Below are positions 54,360 through 64,000 of a DNA stretch of 64,000 bases, in pieces. This DNA comes from Strigamia acuminata (Eukaryota > Arthropoda > Chilopoda > Geophilomorpha > Linotaeniidae). The notes beneath the pieces were generated by a model. The model worked only from the letters and a program-made list of their open reading frames with translations. It was not told the origin of the DNA and did no database searches. A program made the translations under genes and the position numbers. Location of the stretch: assembly GCA_949358305.1 (NCBI GenBank), contig CASHSZ010000029.1, positions 124,001 to 188,000 of the forward strand, written 5' to 3'. The first letter of the stretch is position 1. Each line of letters starts with the position of its first letter.

Positions 54360-57300
54360 GAGCCTTCTACTAAGGTTTAAACACTATTTCTGAACATTCA
54401 GAGACATTGGTCTTATGGTGTTTGTGCTAAGTCAACTGTGATGAGATCAAAAGTCTATTCTCCCAAATCATCGGTTGGATGTTTCTAAAACTTACATTGG
54501 AGCCTTCTACTAAGGTTTAAACACTATTTCTGAACATTCAGAGACATTGGTCTTGTGGTGTTTGTGCTAAGTCAACTGTGATGAGATCAAAAGTCTATTC
54601 TCCCAAATCATTGGTTGGATGTTTCTAAAACTTACATTGGAGCCTTCTACTAAGGTTTAAACACTATTTCTGAACATTCAGAGACATTGGTCTTGTGGTG
54701 TTTGTGCTAAGTCAACTGTGATGAGATCAAAAGTCTATTCTCCCAAATCATCGGTTGGATGTTTCTAAAACTTACATTGGAGCCTTCTACTAAGGTTTAA
54801 ACACTATTTCTGAACATTTAGAGACATTGGTCTTGTGGTGTTTGTGCTAAGTCAACTGCGATGTGAAATAAGCTCAAAATTTTTTTTTCAAAATTTATTG
54901 CTTGAGTGTTGCTAAAACTTATATTGAAGGCTTCTACTAAGGTTTAAACACTATTTCTGAACATTCAGAGACATTGGTCTTGTGGTGTTTGTGCTAAGTC
55001 AACTGCGATGTGAAATAAGCTCAAAATTTTTTTTTCAAAATTTATTGCTTGGGTGTTGCTAAAACTTACATTGAAGGCTTCTACTAAGGTTTAAACACTA
55101 TTTCTAAACATTCAGAGACATTGGTCTTGTGGTGTTTGTGCTAAGTCAACTGTGATGAGATCAAAAGTCTATTCTCCCAAATCATCGGTTGGATGTTTCT
55201 AAAACTTACATTGGAGCCTTCTACTAAGGTTTAAACACTATTTCTGAACATTCAGAGACATTGGTCTTGTGGTGTTTGTGCTAAGTCAACTGTGATGAGA
55301 TCAAAAGTCTATTCTCCCAAATCATCGGTTGGATGTTTCTAAAACTTACATTGGAGCCTTCTACTAAGGTTTAAACACTATTTCTGAACATTTAGAGACA
55401 TTGGTCTTGTGGTGTTTGTGCTAAGTCAACTGCAATGTGAAATAAGCTCAAAATTTTTTTTTCAAAATTTATTGCTTGGGTGTTGCTAAAACTTACATTG
55501 AAGGCTTCTACTAAGGTTTAAACACTATTTCTGAACATTCAGAGACATTGGTCTTGTGGTGTTTGTGCTAAGTCAACTGCGATGTGAAATGAGCTCAAAA
55601 TTTTTTTTTCAAAATTTATTGCTTGGGTGTTGCTAAAACTTACATTGAAGGCTTCTACTAAGGTTTAAACACTATTTCTAAACATTCAGAGACATTGGTC
55701 TTGTGGTGTTTGTGCTAAGTCAACTGTGATGAGATCAAAAGTCTATTCTCCCAAATCATCGGTTGGATGTTTCTAAAACTTACATTGGAGCCTTCTACTA
55801 AGGTTTAAACACTATTTCTGAACATTTAGAGACATTGGTCTTGTGGTGTTTGTGCTAAGTCAACTGTGATGAGATCAAAAGTCTATTCTCCCAAATCATC
55901 GGTTGAATGTTTCTAAAACTTACATTGGAGCCTTCTACTAAGGTTTAAACACTATTTCTGAACATTCAGAGACATTGGTCTTGTGGTGTTTGTGCTAAGT
56001 CAACTGTGATGAGATCAAAAGTCTATTCTCCCAAATCATCGGTTGGATGTTTCTAAAACTTACATTGGAGCCTTCTACTAAGGTTTAAACACTATTTCTG
56101 AACATTTAGAGACATTGGTCTTGTGGTGTTTGTGCTAAGTCAACTGCGATGTGAAATAAGCTCAAAATTTTTTTTTTCAAAATTTATTGCTTGGGTGTTG
56201 CTAAAACTTACATTGAAGGCTTCTACTAAGGTTTAAACACTATTTCTAAACATTCAGAGACATTGGTCTTGTGGTGTTTGTGCTAAGTCAACTGTGATGA
56301 GATCAAAAGTCTATTCTCCCAAATCATCGGTTGGATGTTTCTAAAACTTACATTGGAGCCTTCTACTAAGGTTTAAACACTATTTCTGAACATTCAGAGA
56401 CATTGGACTTGTGGTGTTTGTGCTAAGTCAACTGCGATGTGAAATGAGCTCAAAATTTTTTTTTCAAAATTTATTGCTTGGGTGTTGCTAAAACTTATAT
56501 TGAAGGCTTCTACTAAGGTTTAAACACTATTTCTGAACATTCAGAGACATTGGTCTTGTGGTGTTTGTGCTAAGTCAACTGTGATGAGATCAAAAGTCTA
56601 TTCTCCCAAATCATCGGTTGGATGTTTCTAAAACTTACATTGGAGCCTTCTACTAAGGTTTAAACACTATTTCTGAACATTTAGAGACATTGGTCTTGTG
56701 GTGTTTGTGCTAAGTCAACTGCAATGTGAAATAAGCTCAAAATTTTTTTTTCAAAATTTATTGCTTGGGTGTTGCTAAAACTTACATTGAAGGCTTCTAC
56801 TAAGGTTTAAACACTATTTCTGAACATTCAGAGACATTGGTCTTGTGGTGTTTGTGCTAAGTCAACTGCGATGTGAAATGAGCTCAAAATTTTTTTTTCA
56901 AAATTTATTGCTTGGGTGTTGCTAAAACTTACATTGAAGGCTTCTACTAAGGTTTAAACACTATTTCTAAACATTCAGAGACATTGGTCTTGTGGTGTTT
57001 GTGCTAAGTCAACTGTGATGAGATCAAAAGTCTATTCTCCCAAATCATCGGTTGGATGTTTCTAAAACTTACATTGGAGCCTTCTACTAAGGTTTAAACA
57101 CTATTTCTGAACATTTAGAGACATTGGTCTTGTGGTGTTTGTGCTAAGTCAACTGCGATGTGAAATAAGCTCAAAATTTTTTTTTTCAAAATTTATTGCT
57201 TGGGTGTTGCTAAAACTTACATTGAAGGCTTCTACTAAGGTTTAAACACTATTTCTAAACATTCAGAGACATTGGTCTTGTGGTGTTTGTGCTAAGTCAA

Positions 57301-57655
57301 CTGTGATGAGATCAAAAGTCTATTCTCCCAAATCATCGGTTGGATGTTTCTAAAACTTACATTGGAGCCTTCTACTAAGGTTTAAACACTATTTCTGAAC
57401 ATTCAGAGACATTGGACTTGTGGTGTTTGTGCTAAGTCAACTGCGATGTGAAATGAGCTCAAAATTTTTTTTTCAAAATTTATTGCTTGGGTGTTGCTAA
57501 AACTTATATTGAAGGCTTCTACTAAGGTTTAAACACTATTTCTGAACATTCAGAGACATTGGTCTTGTGGTGTTTGTGCTAAGTCAACTGTGATGAGATC
57601 AAAAGTCTATTCTCCCAAATCATCGGTTGGATGTTTCTAAAACTTACATTGGAGC
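54360..57655. repeat. Satellite array, block 4
   Basis: About 23 A and B monomers between the two solo LTR copies. Together with one solo LTR it forms a duplicated unit of 4863 bp; for example the CATTGGACTT monomers at 52547 and 57410 are 4863 bp apart, as are the solo LTR starts. Confidence 0.97.
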
Positions 57656-59222
57656 TGTTGCGGTCTGTCAACACCAAACAGCTATGAATGGGGTCGGGGC
57701 TATTTGAATTTCCCGCTTCTAAAAACTCAAGTGATCGTATTGTTAAATTCGTACGAAAACCGCGCTGAGAACACAAATCCGCACTGAAAACTATTGTTGA
57801 ATGCATGGAACATTGATGGGAACACCGTTGATTAATATCCAATGGAGTGCTGAATCAATGGCTAATCCAGGGAAAGGCTTAACTACTCACAACACATCGA
57901 AAACTAAGGTTGAAAATAGAAAACACGGGAGTAAACAAAAAACAACTTGTTTATTAAAAAGTTAGTTGAGAACTGAATAAAATACACTGATTACATTGGT
58001 TCCTGAGGAACCGCACATGCGCAGTACCCAATACGGCACGCGCCAAGCCGATAGCGGCGAAATACAGATACAAAAGAAACTCCGTTGTCATAGCAACGGA
58101 GGAAACGAAATCACAGCAAAGTTGTAGTTACATAAAAACTGCACGAATTAAAGATTGTGATACACTAAAATGATCACAAGAATACCAGGAATATTTAATC
58201 TAATCACAACAATAAGATCAGAAAAGTAAAACAGTGCAAACGGAGCGAAAACAATGATCGTCAAGCAGACGATCGAGACAGCCAATCAGCGTCAAGCAAA
58301 ATGATGCAATCAAAACATTTGAATTCCGAACGGAATAAAAATGCAAAAATAGCAAAGAATACAGGTGAAAACACTTCGAAATGAAATAGTAAATGCAGAT
58401 TATAAGAATATAAAATACAAAAATAACGGTTACATTGTGTAATCGTCGCTTGGGACAAACATGGCGACCGGCGAACATAACAAAGGTATTGGATCAAACA
58501 TGGCGTCCGGCGAACATTGCAAAAGCGTCAAAACAATTCGGAATTGGAATATAAAGCACTTAATGTAAATAACAAATAAAGTATCGAATAAAATACAAGA
58601 ATAATTATTAATTCTTATCACAAAATACTGAAAGAATACACACAAGTTTAATAAATACGAAAATGTTGAACGAACCGAACATTCTCGGCTACGCTTTTAC
58701 GGCAGCCGACAACGAACGTTAGAAACAACCGATCGAAGCATTTTGGGCAGTTCTAATGCATCCAGAAAGAAAGAACAGACTTGAATTAGTCAGAAACAAA
58801 TGTAAAAAGAAATCCAAATGAATTCTAAAGCACAAAACGAAAGGTTAGAAGACGGAAGCAAAAGTCCGCTAGGAACCGAAAAATGACGTATCGAGCATCG
58901 CAAATGTATGCCAGAAAACGAAGAAAACATTAGAACTGCACGCAATAAACACAAAATCAGGGAAAATTAATAGAAAGGTTCATAAATGCACTCAAAAAGA
59001 CACGAATAAAATAATAGCAAGGTATTAACAGTACATTAAATCGAAAAGTGACAATAAAAATCAGTGAAAAACATTTTAATAAGTCAAAATTCCTGTAAAG
59101 TGAAAAATATCAATTAATTATGAAAAATAAAACACTAAAGGAAAATTAAACAAATAAAAGCAATTAGTAATATTTATTGAAACAATCTCAGCACAACAAT
59201 TCTTCCACGCTGTCTTGCAACA
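57656..59222 (-). mobile_element. Solo LTR of a BEL-like element, copy 2
   Basis: 1567 bp, the same as 52793-54359 at an offset of 4863 bp, with the same GAGC flanks and satellite phase on both sides. One base change seen: T at 53035 versus C at 57898. It was copied by satellite duplication, not by a second integration. Confidence 0.88.
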
Positions 59223-59373
59223 GAGCCTTCTACTAAGGTTTAAACACTATTTCTGAACATTCAGAGACATTGGTCTTATGGTGTTTGTGCTAAGTCAACT
59301 GTGATGAGATCAAAAGTCTATTCTCCCAAATCATCGGTTGGATGTTTCTAAAACTTACATTGGAGCCTTCTAC
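59223..59373. repeat. Satellite array, block 5 (about one monomer)
   Basis: A single A monomer plus flanks (GGTCTTATGG variant), the same as the sequence following the first solo LTR. It is cut at GGAGCCTTCTAC by the next BEL insertion. Confidence 0.95.
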
Positions 59374-60836
59374 TGTTGCTAGCAACAAATGGAGTTGTCA
59401 AAACGTTTACCGGCTAGGAAGAAAATCTATACATGTGGCAATTTCCTGGAAATACAGACAAAACGTTTTTAATAATATTCTTGTGTGTTTGAGTTCGAAT
59501 TTGTCAATTATCTGAATATTTCCCCGTATAAAAGCGTTTGCCATGTGAATTAATTATCTGAAATGTCAAAATATTGCTTTGTAAGTTTTTGTTGTCACTT
59601 ATTAACGTTTTGTGCAAATTTTACCTGTTTCTTGAGTGTTATCTATTTCCAGTTCATTAGTGTAAGCAGTCCGACAAGCTGGATGCATCTCGCTCAATTC
59701 AAATGTGGACTGGAAGAGATCTAACTGTTATTATTAATGTTTAAATGCATTCAGTGCATTTTATCAGTTTATTAGCAATTTTCCTACCTTGTTTAATGTC
59801 CTGTGTGTCTATTGTGCGCATGTGAGTTCAACACCGCTCGTTTCAGGTGTGAAAACGTCCAAAATGCGTGCAAATGATCGCCTCCCATGCGTGTCCGCCT
59901 CTGGACAGCTGGTAGAAATGTTCCAGGTCCTGTCACGGATTAAAAACCACCTATATTAGTTGTTTGTATGCCTATTAATTAATTTGTTACCTTAAAATGC
60001 CTCTCACTTGTCCTGGAAGGTTAATTGGATTGCTTTTGTGCTCATATGAGCAATCTCTCTCTCCTTGTCCGCCATTGCTGTGGGCGTGGCTTAAGTGTCT
60101 CTGTAAAGATGTATTTAAAATTACCTTTTTGTGGGTTTTATGAGGTATTTGTGAGTAATTGGGCATTTGTGTATTTAGCAATGTAATAGTCTTAAGTTTT
60201 ATTGCATGATGATAATGCTTTCTGATGTAAATACTGCACTCACTGTAGAGCTGCAATTTGATTGGTAGAAAACCTCTATATTTATTCTTTTTCTTGTGTT
60301 TCATGAATATTTACTAGGATTTAATGCATTTCTAATGGGTTCTTGAATATAGCATCTAAAGATTGATTGTAAAACTGATTTATTACATTTAATGTAGGTT
60401 TTCAGTTGTTAGGCTTAAGCAAATGTACTTGATGCCCTGTACGGTAGTCTATTTGTATCAGATGGTTTATTTCCTCCCTTTTTTAGGGACCTAAGGCTTC
60501 CTTACTTTCAAGTGCATATGTCCTTATACAATGCTTATGTGATTGCACTTGTTATAGTTTATTGTTTTAAGTGTAACTGCTTTGTTTCTGCTCTCGCGCT
60601 GCATTGTATCTGTGTTATTCATGTTTTCAATGATATTAAACGATGTTTATTTTTACTCCCGTGGATTTTATTAGCAGAATGAGTGAGGAGTAAAAACACC
60701 TTGTTTCCTCCAAAGTACCTGCTGTTCTGGATGCCTGACAGATGGACATTGAATCTTCAAAGCCACTATACAAAATCAGCGGTCAAAAAGAAGGTCCTTT
60801 GTTTCTTAATTGGCCCAGCCCAGGCCAGTTGCAACA
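59374..60836 (+). repeat. 5' LTR of the third BEL/Pao element (end inferred)
   Basis: The start is fixed by the satellite junction. The end is placed at GTTGCAACA (60828-60836), because that is a TG...CA style terminus matching the other BEL LTR ends and the candidate primer site TGGTCCCAGTGACCAGGAT follows 4 bp later. Length 1463 bp. No second copy is available to confirm it. ATTAAA near 60633 may be the polyadenylation signal. Confidence 0.7.
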
Positions 60837-61901
60837 TTTTTGGTCCCAGTGACCAGGATACTTCGTGTCATCGCGAATTCGAGTCTGTGCCAGGTTTATT
60901 GTGTGATTTATGATTTGCTCTCATTTCAAGTGTCAAGCACCAGTGCTTTTTGTATGCGTGTCGTCCGTGCGCCGTTGTACGCCTGTATTTCCGGTCAGTT
61001 GCGGTCACGTATCTTGTGAAAGTGCCAAAAGGTGTGTTTCAAGTGCATCAGGTGTGTCCAGCTGCTTAGCGCCGTCTGTCTTCAAGTGCGCACTTGAGTT
61101 TGTGCCAAGTGACAGTGAGCCGTGCAGTGAATTCGCCTGTTTGGAGCAAATCGTCCTTTTCCCGTTTTGTGTCGTCGTGACAGTGGATCTCCTTCGAGTG
61201 GACAACGTCCTCAGTGTGGAGTTCAAGCCGCAGCGCACCACTGGTCGCGGACGTTCCTGGCTGTCAACTAGTCGTCAATCATCACACAACGCAATGCGAT
61301 GTCCATCTGAAACAAAGATTTATATTTATAATTTTGTCTCAAATAAATTAAATATAATCTTCTTAAGTATATGTCCAGCATTCAGTCAGGTCTTTGGGGG
61401 AAAACAAATCGTTTATTTAGCAAAGTCTTATTCAAGTGATCAGTTTTGGTCTAATAAGAAAAGATTTTCGAGAATAATTCAGTTAGGAGTGTTTTGTTTG
61501 CAATTTGGTTGTTAAATCTACAATTGAATCTGGGCAAATACTCAAGTTCGCTCGCCATTACTGCATTAGGCAGAGAGCAATTGTCGCTTAAATACGCCAG
61601 AGTGCAATTCCGTACAGATAAGCGTATCGAAATTTATTGTGACTCGAGGGTTTTGGGGGTCTTTGTCATCTCCAAAATCAATAGTTAGCTCACATAAATT
61701 AAGCGCTGTCGCATCGATCCTTGAACGTGGGATTTCGAGGTCGAAATTCGAGTGTGTAAGTCAAATCCGTCCTTTTTGTTTGTTGGTGTCTCTGCTTTGC
61801 CCTTAGTGTGTCGTCCGTTGGGTTGGGATCCAACTGGAAAAGAAGATTTTATTTTTACACAAAGAATCAATTCCTGTTGTCAAAGTTTACTTATCTGAAA
61901 A
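60837..61901 (+). other. Untranslated leader of the third BEL/Pao element
   Basis: About 1.07 kb. The candidate primer site TGGTCCCAGTGACCAGGAT is at 60841-60859. GT-rich up to about 61260, then AT-rich. A 201-codon ORF (60910-61515) has no domain and AT-rich, low-quality composition at its end, so it is not called a gene. Confidence 0.55.
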
Positions 61902-64000
61902 ATGTCACTTCCAGTAACCACTCCAGTCGCGCCGCCGTCCGCAGATCAGATAGAAGAATGGGAAATCTTATGGAAATCGAAGATAGGGAACATAGAAGAC
62001 TTGTTGGGAACGTCAACAAACATGCAGGATTTTGGGGAGTTGGATGCCATTTCCCAATCAATTCAGGAGCAACATGCTACATTGATAGATGATCTCACCG
62101 TTCTCCAACCGCACCTGGCAAGAGAGAAATATCTGGATTTCATCGTTCGTTTGGACAAGATTGGATCGAAGGTCAACCACTTGAAGAAGCGAGTGGAAGT
62201 CGCCCGGACCAGTTCAACCTCCTTGGGAGCTAGTGCCATTGCTTCACAGACGTTCAACACCGGATTCACATCGGTGTCGTCAAAGAAGCATAACTTACGC
62301 CTACCCAAGATTGAGATCACCAAATATGATGGAAGCCCACTGAAGTTCCAGTCATATATAGACATGTTCGATGCTGCTGTCGACAAGAACGATGAATTGT
62401 CGGACATCGAGAAACTACAATACTTGAAGTCAACCTGTACCGGAGATGCGGAAAAGGTCGTTGGATCTTTTCCACTAACCAAAGACTCTTACTCTCTTGC
62501 ATTGGCAGAGCTAAGAAGTCGTTATGGATCTGAAATTAATCAGAAGAATGCGTTGGTAAAGTCGATACGCGAACTCAAGGCGGTACACGAGATGTATCCA
62601 GTCCTGCCGGTCAAGCAATTGTTGACATCGATTTCATCCTCATTAAAAACGCTCGATAAACTACATGTACCTATCCGAACAGCTGGTCTTTTCCTTGTGC
62701 CTGACCTTCTGGAAAAGTTTCCACCTGACATAGCGAAACGTTACCACCGCACCAACCAGGGTCGCATGGACAACGTACTAAAGTTTGTGGACTTTGTTGC
62801 GGAAGAACTGCGGATTGCTGAGCTCGCTGAAGAAACGGTTCTGAAAGCAAAAGCATCTAAGAAAAAACAAGAAAAATCAGAAAAGTCACCGAAAGAGTCG
62901 GATTTTGCGCGAAAAGGCACCATGTCAACCTGTTTCACCTCACAGTCAGGGAAGGACAAACCTAAACCATCCGGTCCAATGGGGTCGGGAAAAATCGTCT
63001 GCGTTTTTTGTGACGGATCACATTATAATGCGAAATGCGACGCTTCTCTTACTGTTGCGGAACGAACAGAAATCGCTAAACAAAAGCGCTTATGCTTTAA
63101 TTGCCTCCGCAGAAATCATTCGGCGAAAGACTGCTTGGTAAGCTTCAGTTGCAGGAAATGTGGGGGTCGACATCACACGATAATCTGCTCCAAAGGTGAA
63201 GAGAAACCTGCTGAAAAGAAAGAAGAAATTCCCACCCAATCCAGTGTCTCTGCAAATGTATCTTTAGCAGTTGCATCGAGTATTCAGTTGATGGTATTTT
63301 CAGCTCAATTAATCCGAAAAAACAAGGAGCCAGTTATCGTCCGAGGTCTTCTTGACCCCGGGAGTCACCGGTCGTACGTATCTACCAAATTGGTCGAATG
63401 CCTTCGGATGACAAAGAAGGGATCCGTAGCATACATGATGAAGCGATTGGATGATGAACATGCGGTTCCCGCTAATTACGACGTAATTCCAGTAGAGCTA
63501 CAGTCACGTCACGGAAATCAAAAGCTTACATTTGATGCGTTAAAAGCTAAAGCGTTGCCCACAGTCAGTGGACTGACAAACGCCGAAACTATCAAGAAAA
63601 TATTGGCGTTTGGATTGGAATTAGCTGAACCGCATCCGTCAGTCACGGATGAAATTGACTTCCTAATAGGAGGTGACAACTTTTGGAAAGTTGCTCTCTG
63701 TGGAAGAAAACGAATTAGCAAAACATTTGGTTTGTCTCGCACGATATTTGGTTGGATTGCCAATGGTTCGATTGGAAACACAAACCACGATTTGGATGAA
63801 TATTCGGATACTAGCGCAGCTGTATCGTGTCTCTCGGTAGAACAAGGCCAAATTATCCGGAACAAATCAAAAAATCCGGTCCTAATCGCAACTCAAGCAT
63901 CGGAAGTCGTCCATCGCAAGAAGTTGAGTCAAATTTCAGATGAAAAGTCAAGTTGTTTCTGCACAGTCAACTCAAACCTTCCCAAATCATCAAAGACCAT
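61902..64000 (+). CDS. BEL/Pao Gag-protease (5' part of gag-pol)
   Basis: Open for 699 codons from the ATG at 61902 to the window end. The start fits the related Gag in the thymidine-kinase element: both have an acidic N-terminus with a shared E-x-L/V-I/L-W-K segment and EDLLG. Gag follows, then zinc knuckles CVFC at residue 367, CFNC at 398 and CRKCGGRHHTIIC, then the retropepsin-like motif LDPGSHRSY with Asp485, and FGWI near 620. The order is that of BEL/Pao polyproteins. The region after FGWI is a Ser/Lys-rich linker, comparable with the linker preceding the kinase in the other element; whether reverse transcriptase or something else follows cannot be seen. Confidence 0.93.
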   Translation, partial: MSLPVTTPVAPPSADQIEEWEILWKSKIGNIEDLLGTSTNMQDFGELDAISQSIQEQHATLIDDLTVLQPHLAREKYLDFIVRLDKIGSKVNHLKKRVEVARTSSTSLGASAIASQTFNTGFTSVSSKKHNLRLPKIEITKYDGSPLKFQSYIDMFDAAVDKNDELSDIEKLQYLKSTCTGDAEKVVGSFPLTKDSYSLALAELRSRYGSEINQKNALVKSIRELKAVHEMYPVLPVKQLLTSISSSLKTLDKLHVPIRTAGLFLVPDLLEKFPPDIAKRYHRTNQGRMDNVLKFVDFVAEELRIAELAEETVLKAKASKKKQEKSEKSPKESDFARKGTMSTCFTSQSGKDKPKPSGPMGSGKIVCVFCDGSHYNAKCDASLTVAERTEIAKQKRLCFNCLRRNHSAKDCLVSFSCRKCGGRHHTIICSKGEEKPAEKKEEIPTQSSVSANVSLAVASSIQLMVFSAQLIRKNKEPVIVRGLLDPGSHRSYVSTKLVECLRMTKKGSVAYMMKRLDDEHAVPANYDVIPVELQSRHGNQKLTFDALKAKALPTVSGLTNAETIKKILAFGLELAEPHPSVTDEIDFLIGGDNFWKVALCGRKRISKTFGLSRTIFGWIANGSIGNTNHDLDEYSDTSAAVSCLSVEQGQIIRNKSKNPVLIATQASEVVHRKKLSQISDEKSSCFCTVNSNLPKSSKT

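Larger units (their letters stand above)
59374..64000 (+). mobile_element. Third BEL/Pao element, 5' part, runs off the window
   Basis: Starts TGTTGCTAGCAACA directly after satellite, like the two other BEL LTRs. It has an LTR, a leader and an open gag-pol frame that reaches the last base. The 3' LTR, target duplication and any reverse transcriptase lie beyond the window. Its Gag is the closest relative, within the window, of the Gag fused to thymidine kinase. Confidence 0.9.

Noticed and set aside
60910-61515. 201-codon ORF in the leader of the third BEL element
   Set aside because: Second half reads through AT-rich sequence, no domain, and the real Gag starts downstream at 61902 with clear similarity to other BEL Gags.

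Overview
The window is a heterochromatin-like stretch of an animal genome. About half of it (roughly 32.5 kb) is one AT-rich tandem satellite made of 140-bp and 147-bp monomers. Most of the rest is LTR retrotransposons that landed in the satellite, so the satellite now appears as five blocks (1-8079, 25231-44244, 50834-52792, 54360-57655, 59223-59373). I found no ordinary host gene, rRNA, tRNA gene or CRISPR. The coding elements are of the BEL/Pao superfamily, which is known only from metazoans. An invertebrate is likely, but the species cannot be told from the sequence.

Layout. (1) 8080-25230 is a BEL/Pao element on the + strand with two 918-bp LTRs and a CCTT target duplication. Its gag-pol frame is open except where a second LTR element (14055-23364; two 1901-bp LTRs; ACCG duplication) landed in the integrase region. 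The nested element has a tRNA-Gln primer site, one gag-like zinc-knuckle ORF, no polymerase, and about 3 kb of non-coding leader filled with a recurring hairpin-like motif. (2) 44245-50833 is a second BEL/Pao element on the - strand with two 1358-bp LTRs and a GAGA duplication. Its single ORF is Gag, then a BEL protease, then a complete TK1-type thymidine kinase fused in frame. It has no reverse transcriptase, RNase H or integrase. This is the most notable object in the window. (3) 52793-54359 and 57656-59222 are two near-identical 1567-bp solo LTRs in the same satellite phase with the same GAGC duplication, so they are one insertion later duplicated with its satellite flanks. (4) 59374-64000 is the 5' part of a third BEL/Pao element on the + strand (1463-bp LTR, leader, Gag, start of protease/pol), cut by the window end.

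How it fits together. The three coding BEL elements have homologous Gag and protease domains, the same LTR start (TGTTGCTAGCAAC) and a related leader motif after the LTR. The thymidine-kinase element could therefore plausibly be moved by enzymes of a complete relative (inference). Paired LTRs of each element have equal length and look identical where compared, so the insertions are young. The satellite has kept duplicating: higher-order units of 567, 3269 and about 4564 bp are visible, and one duplication copied a solo LTR.
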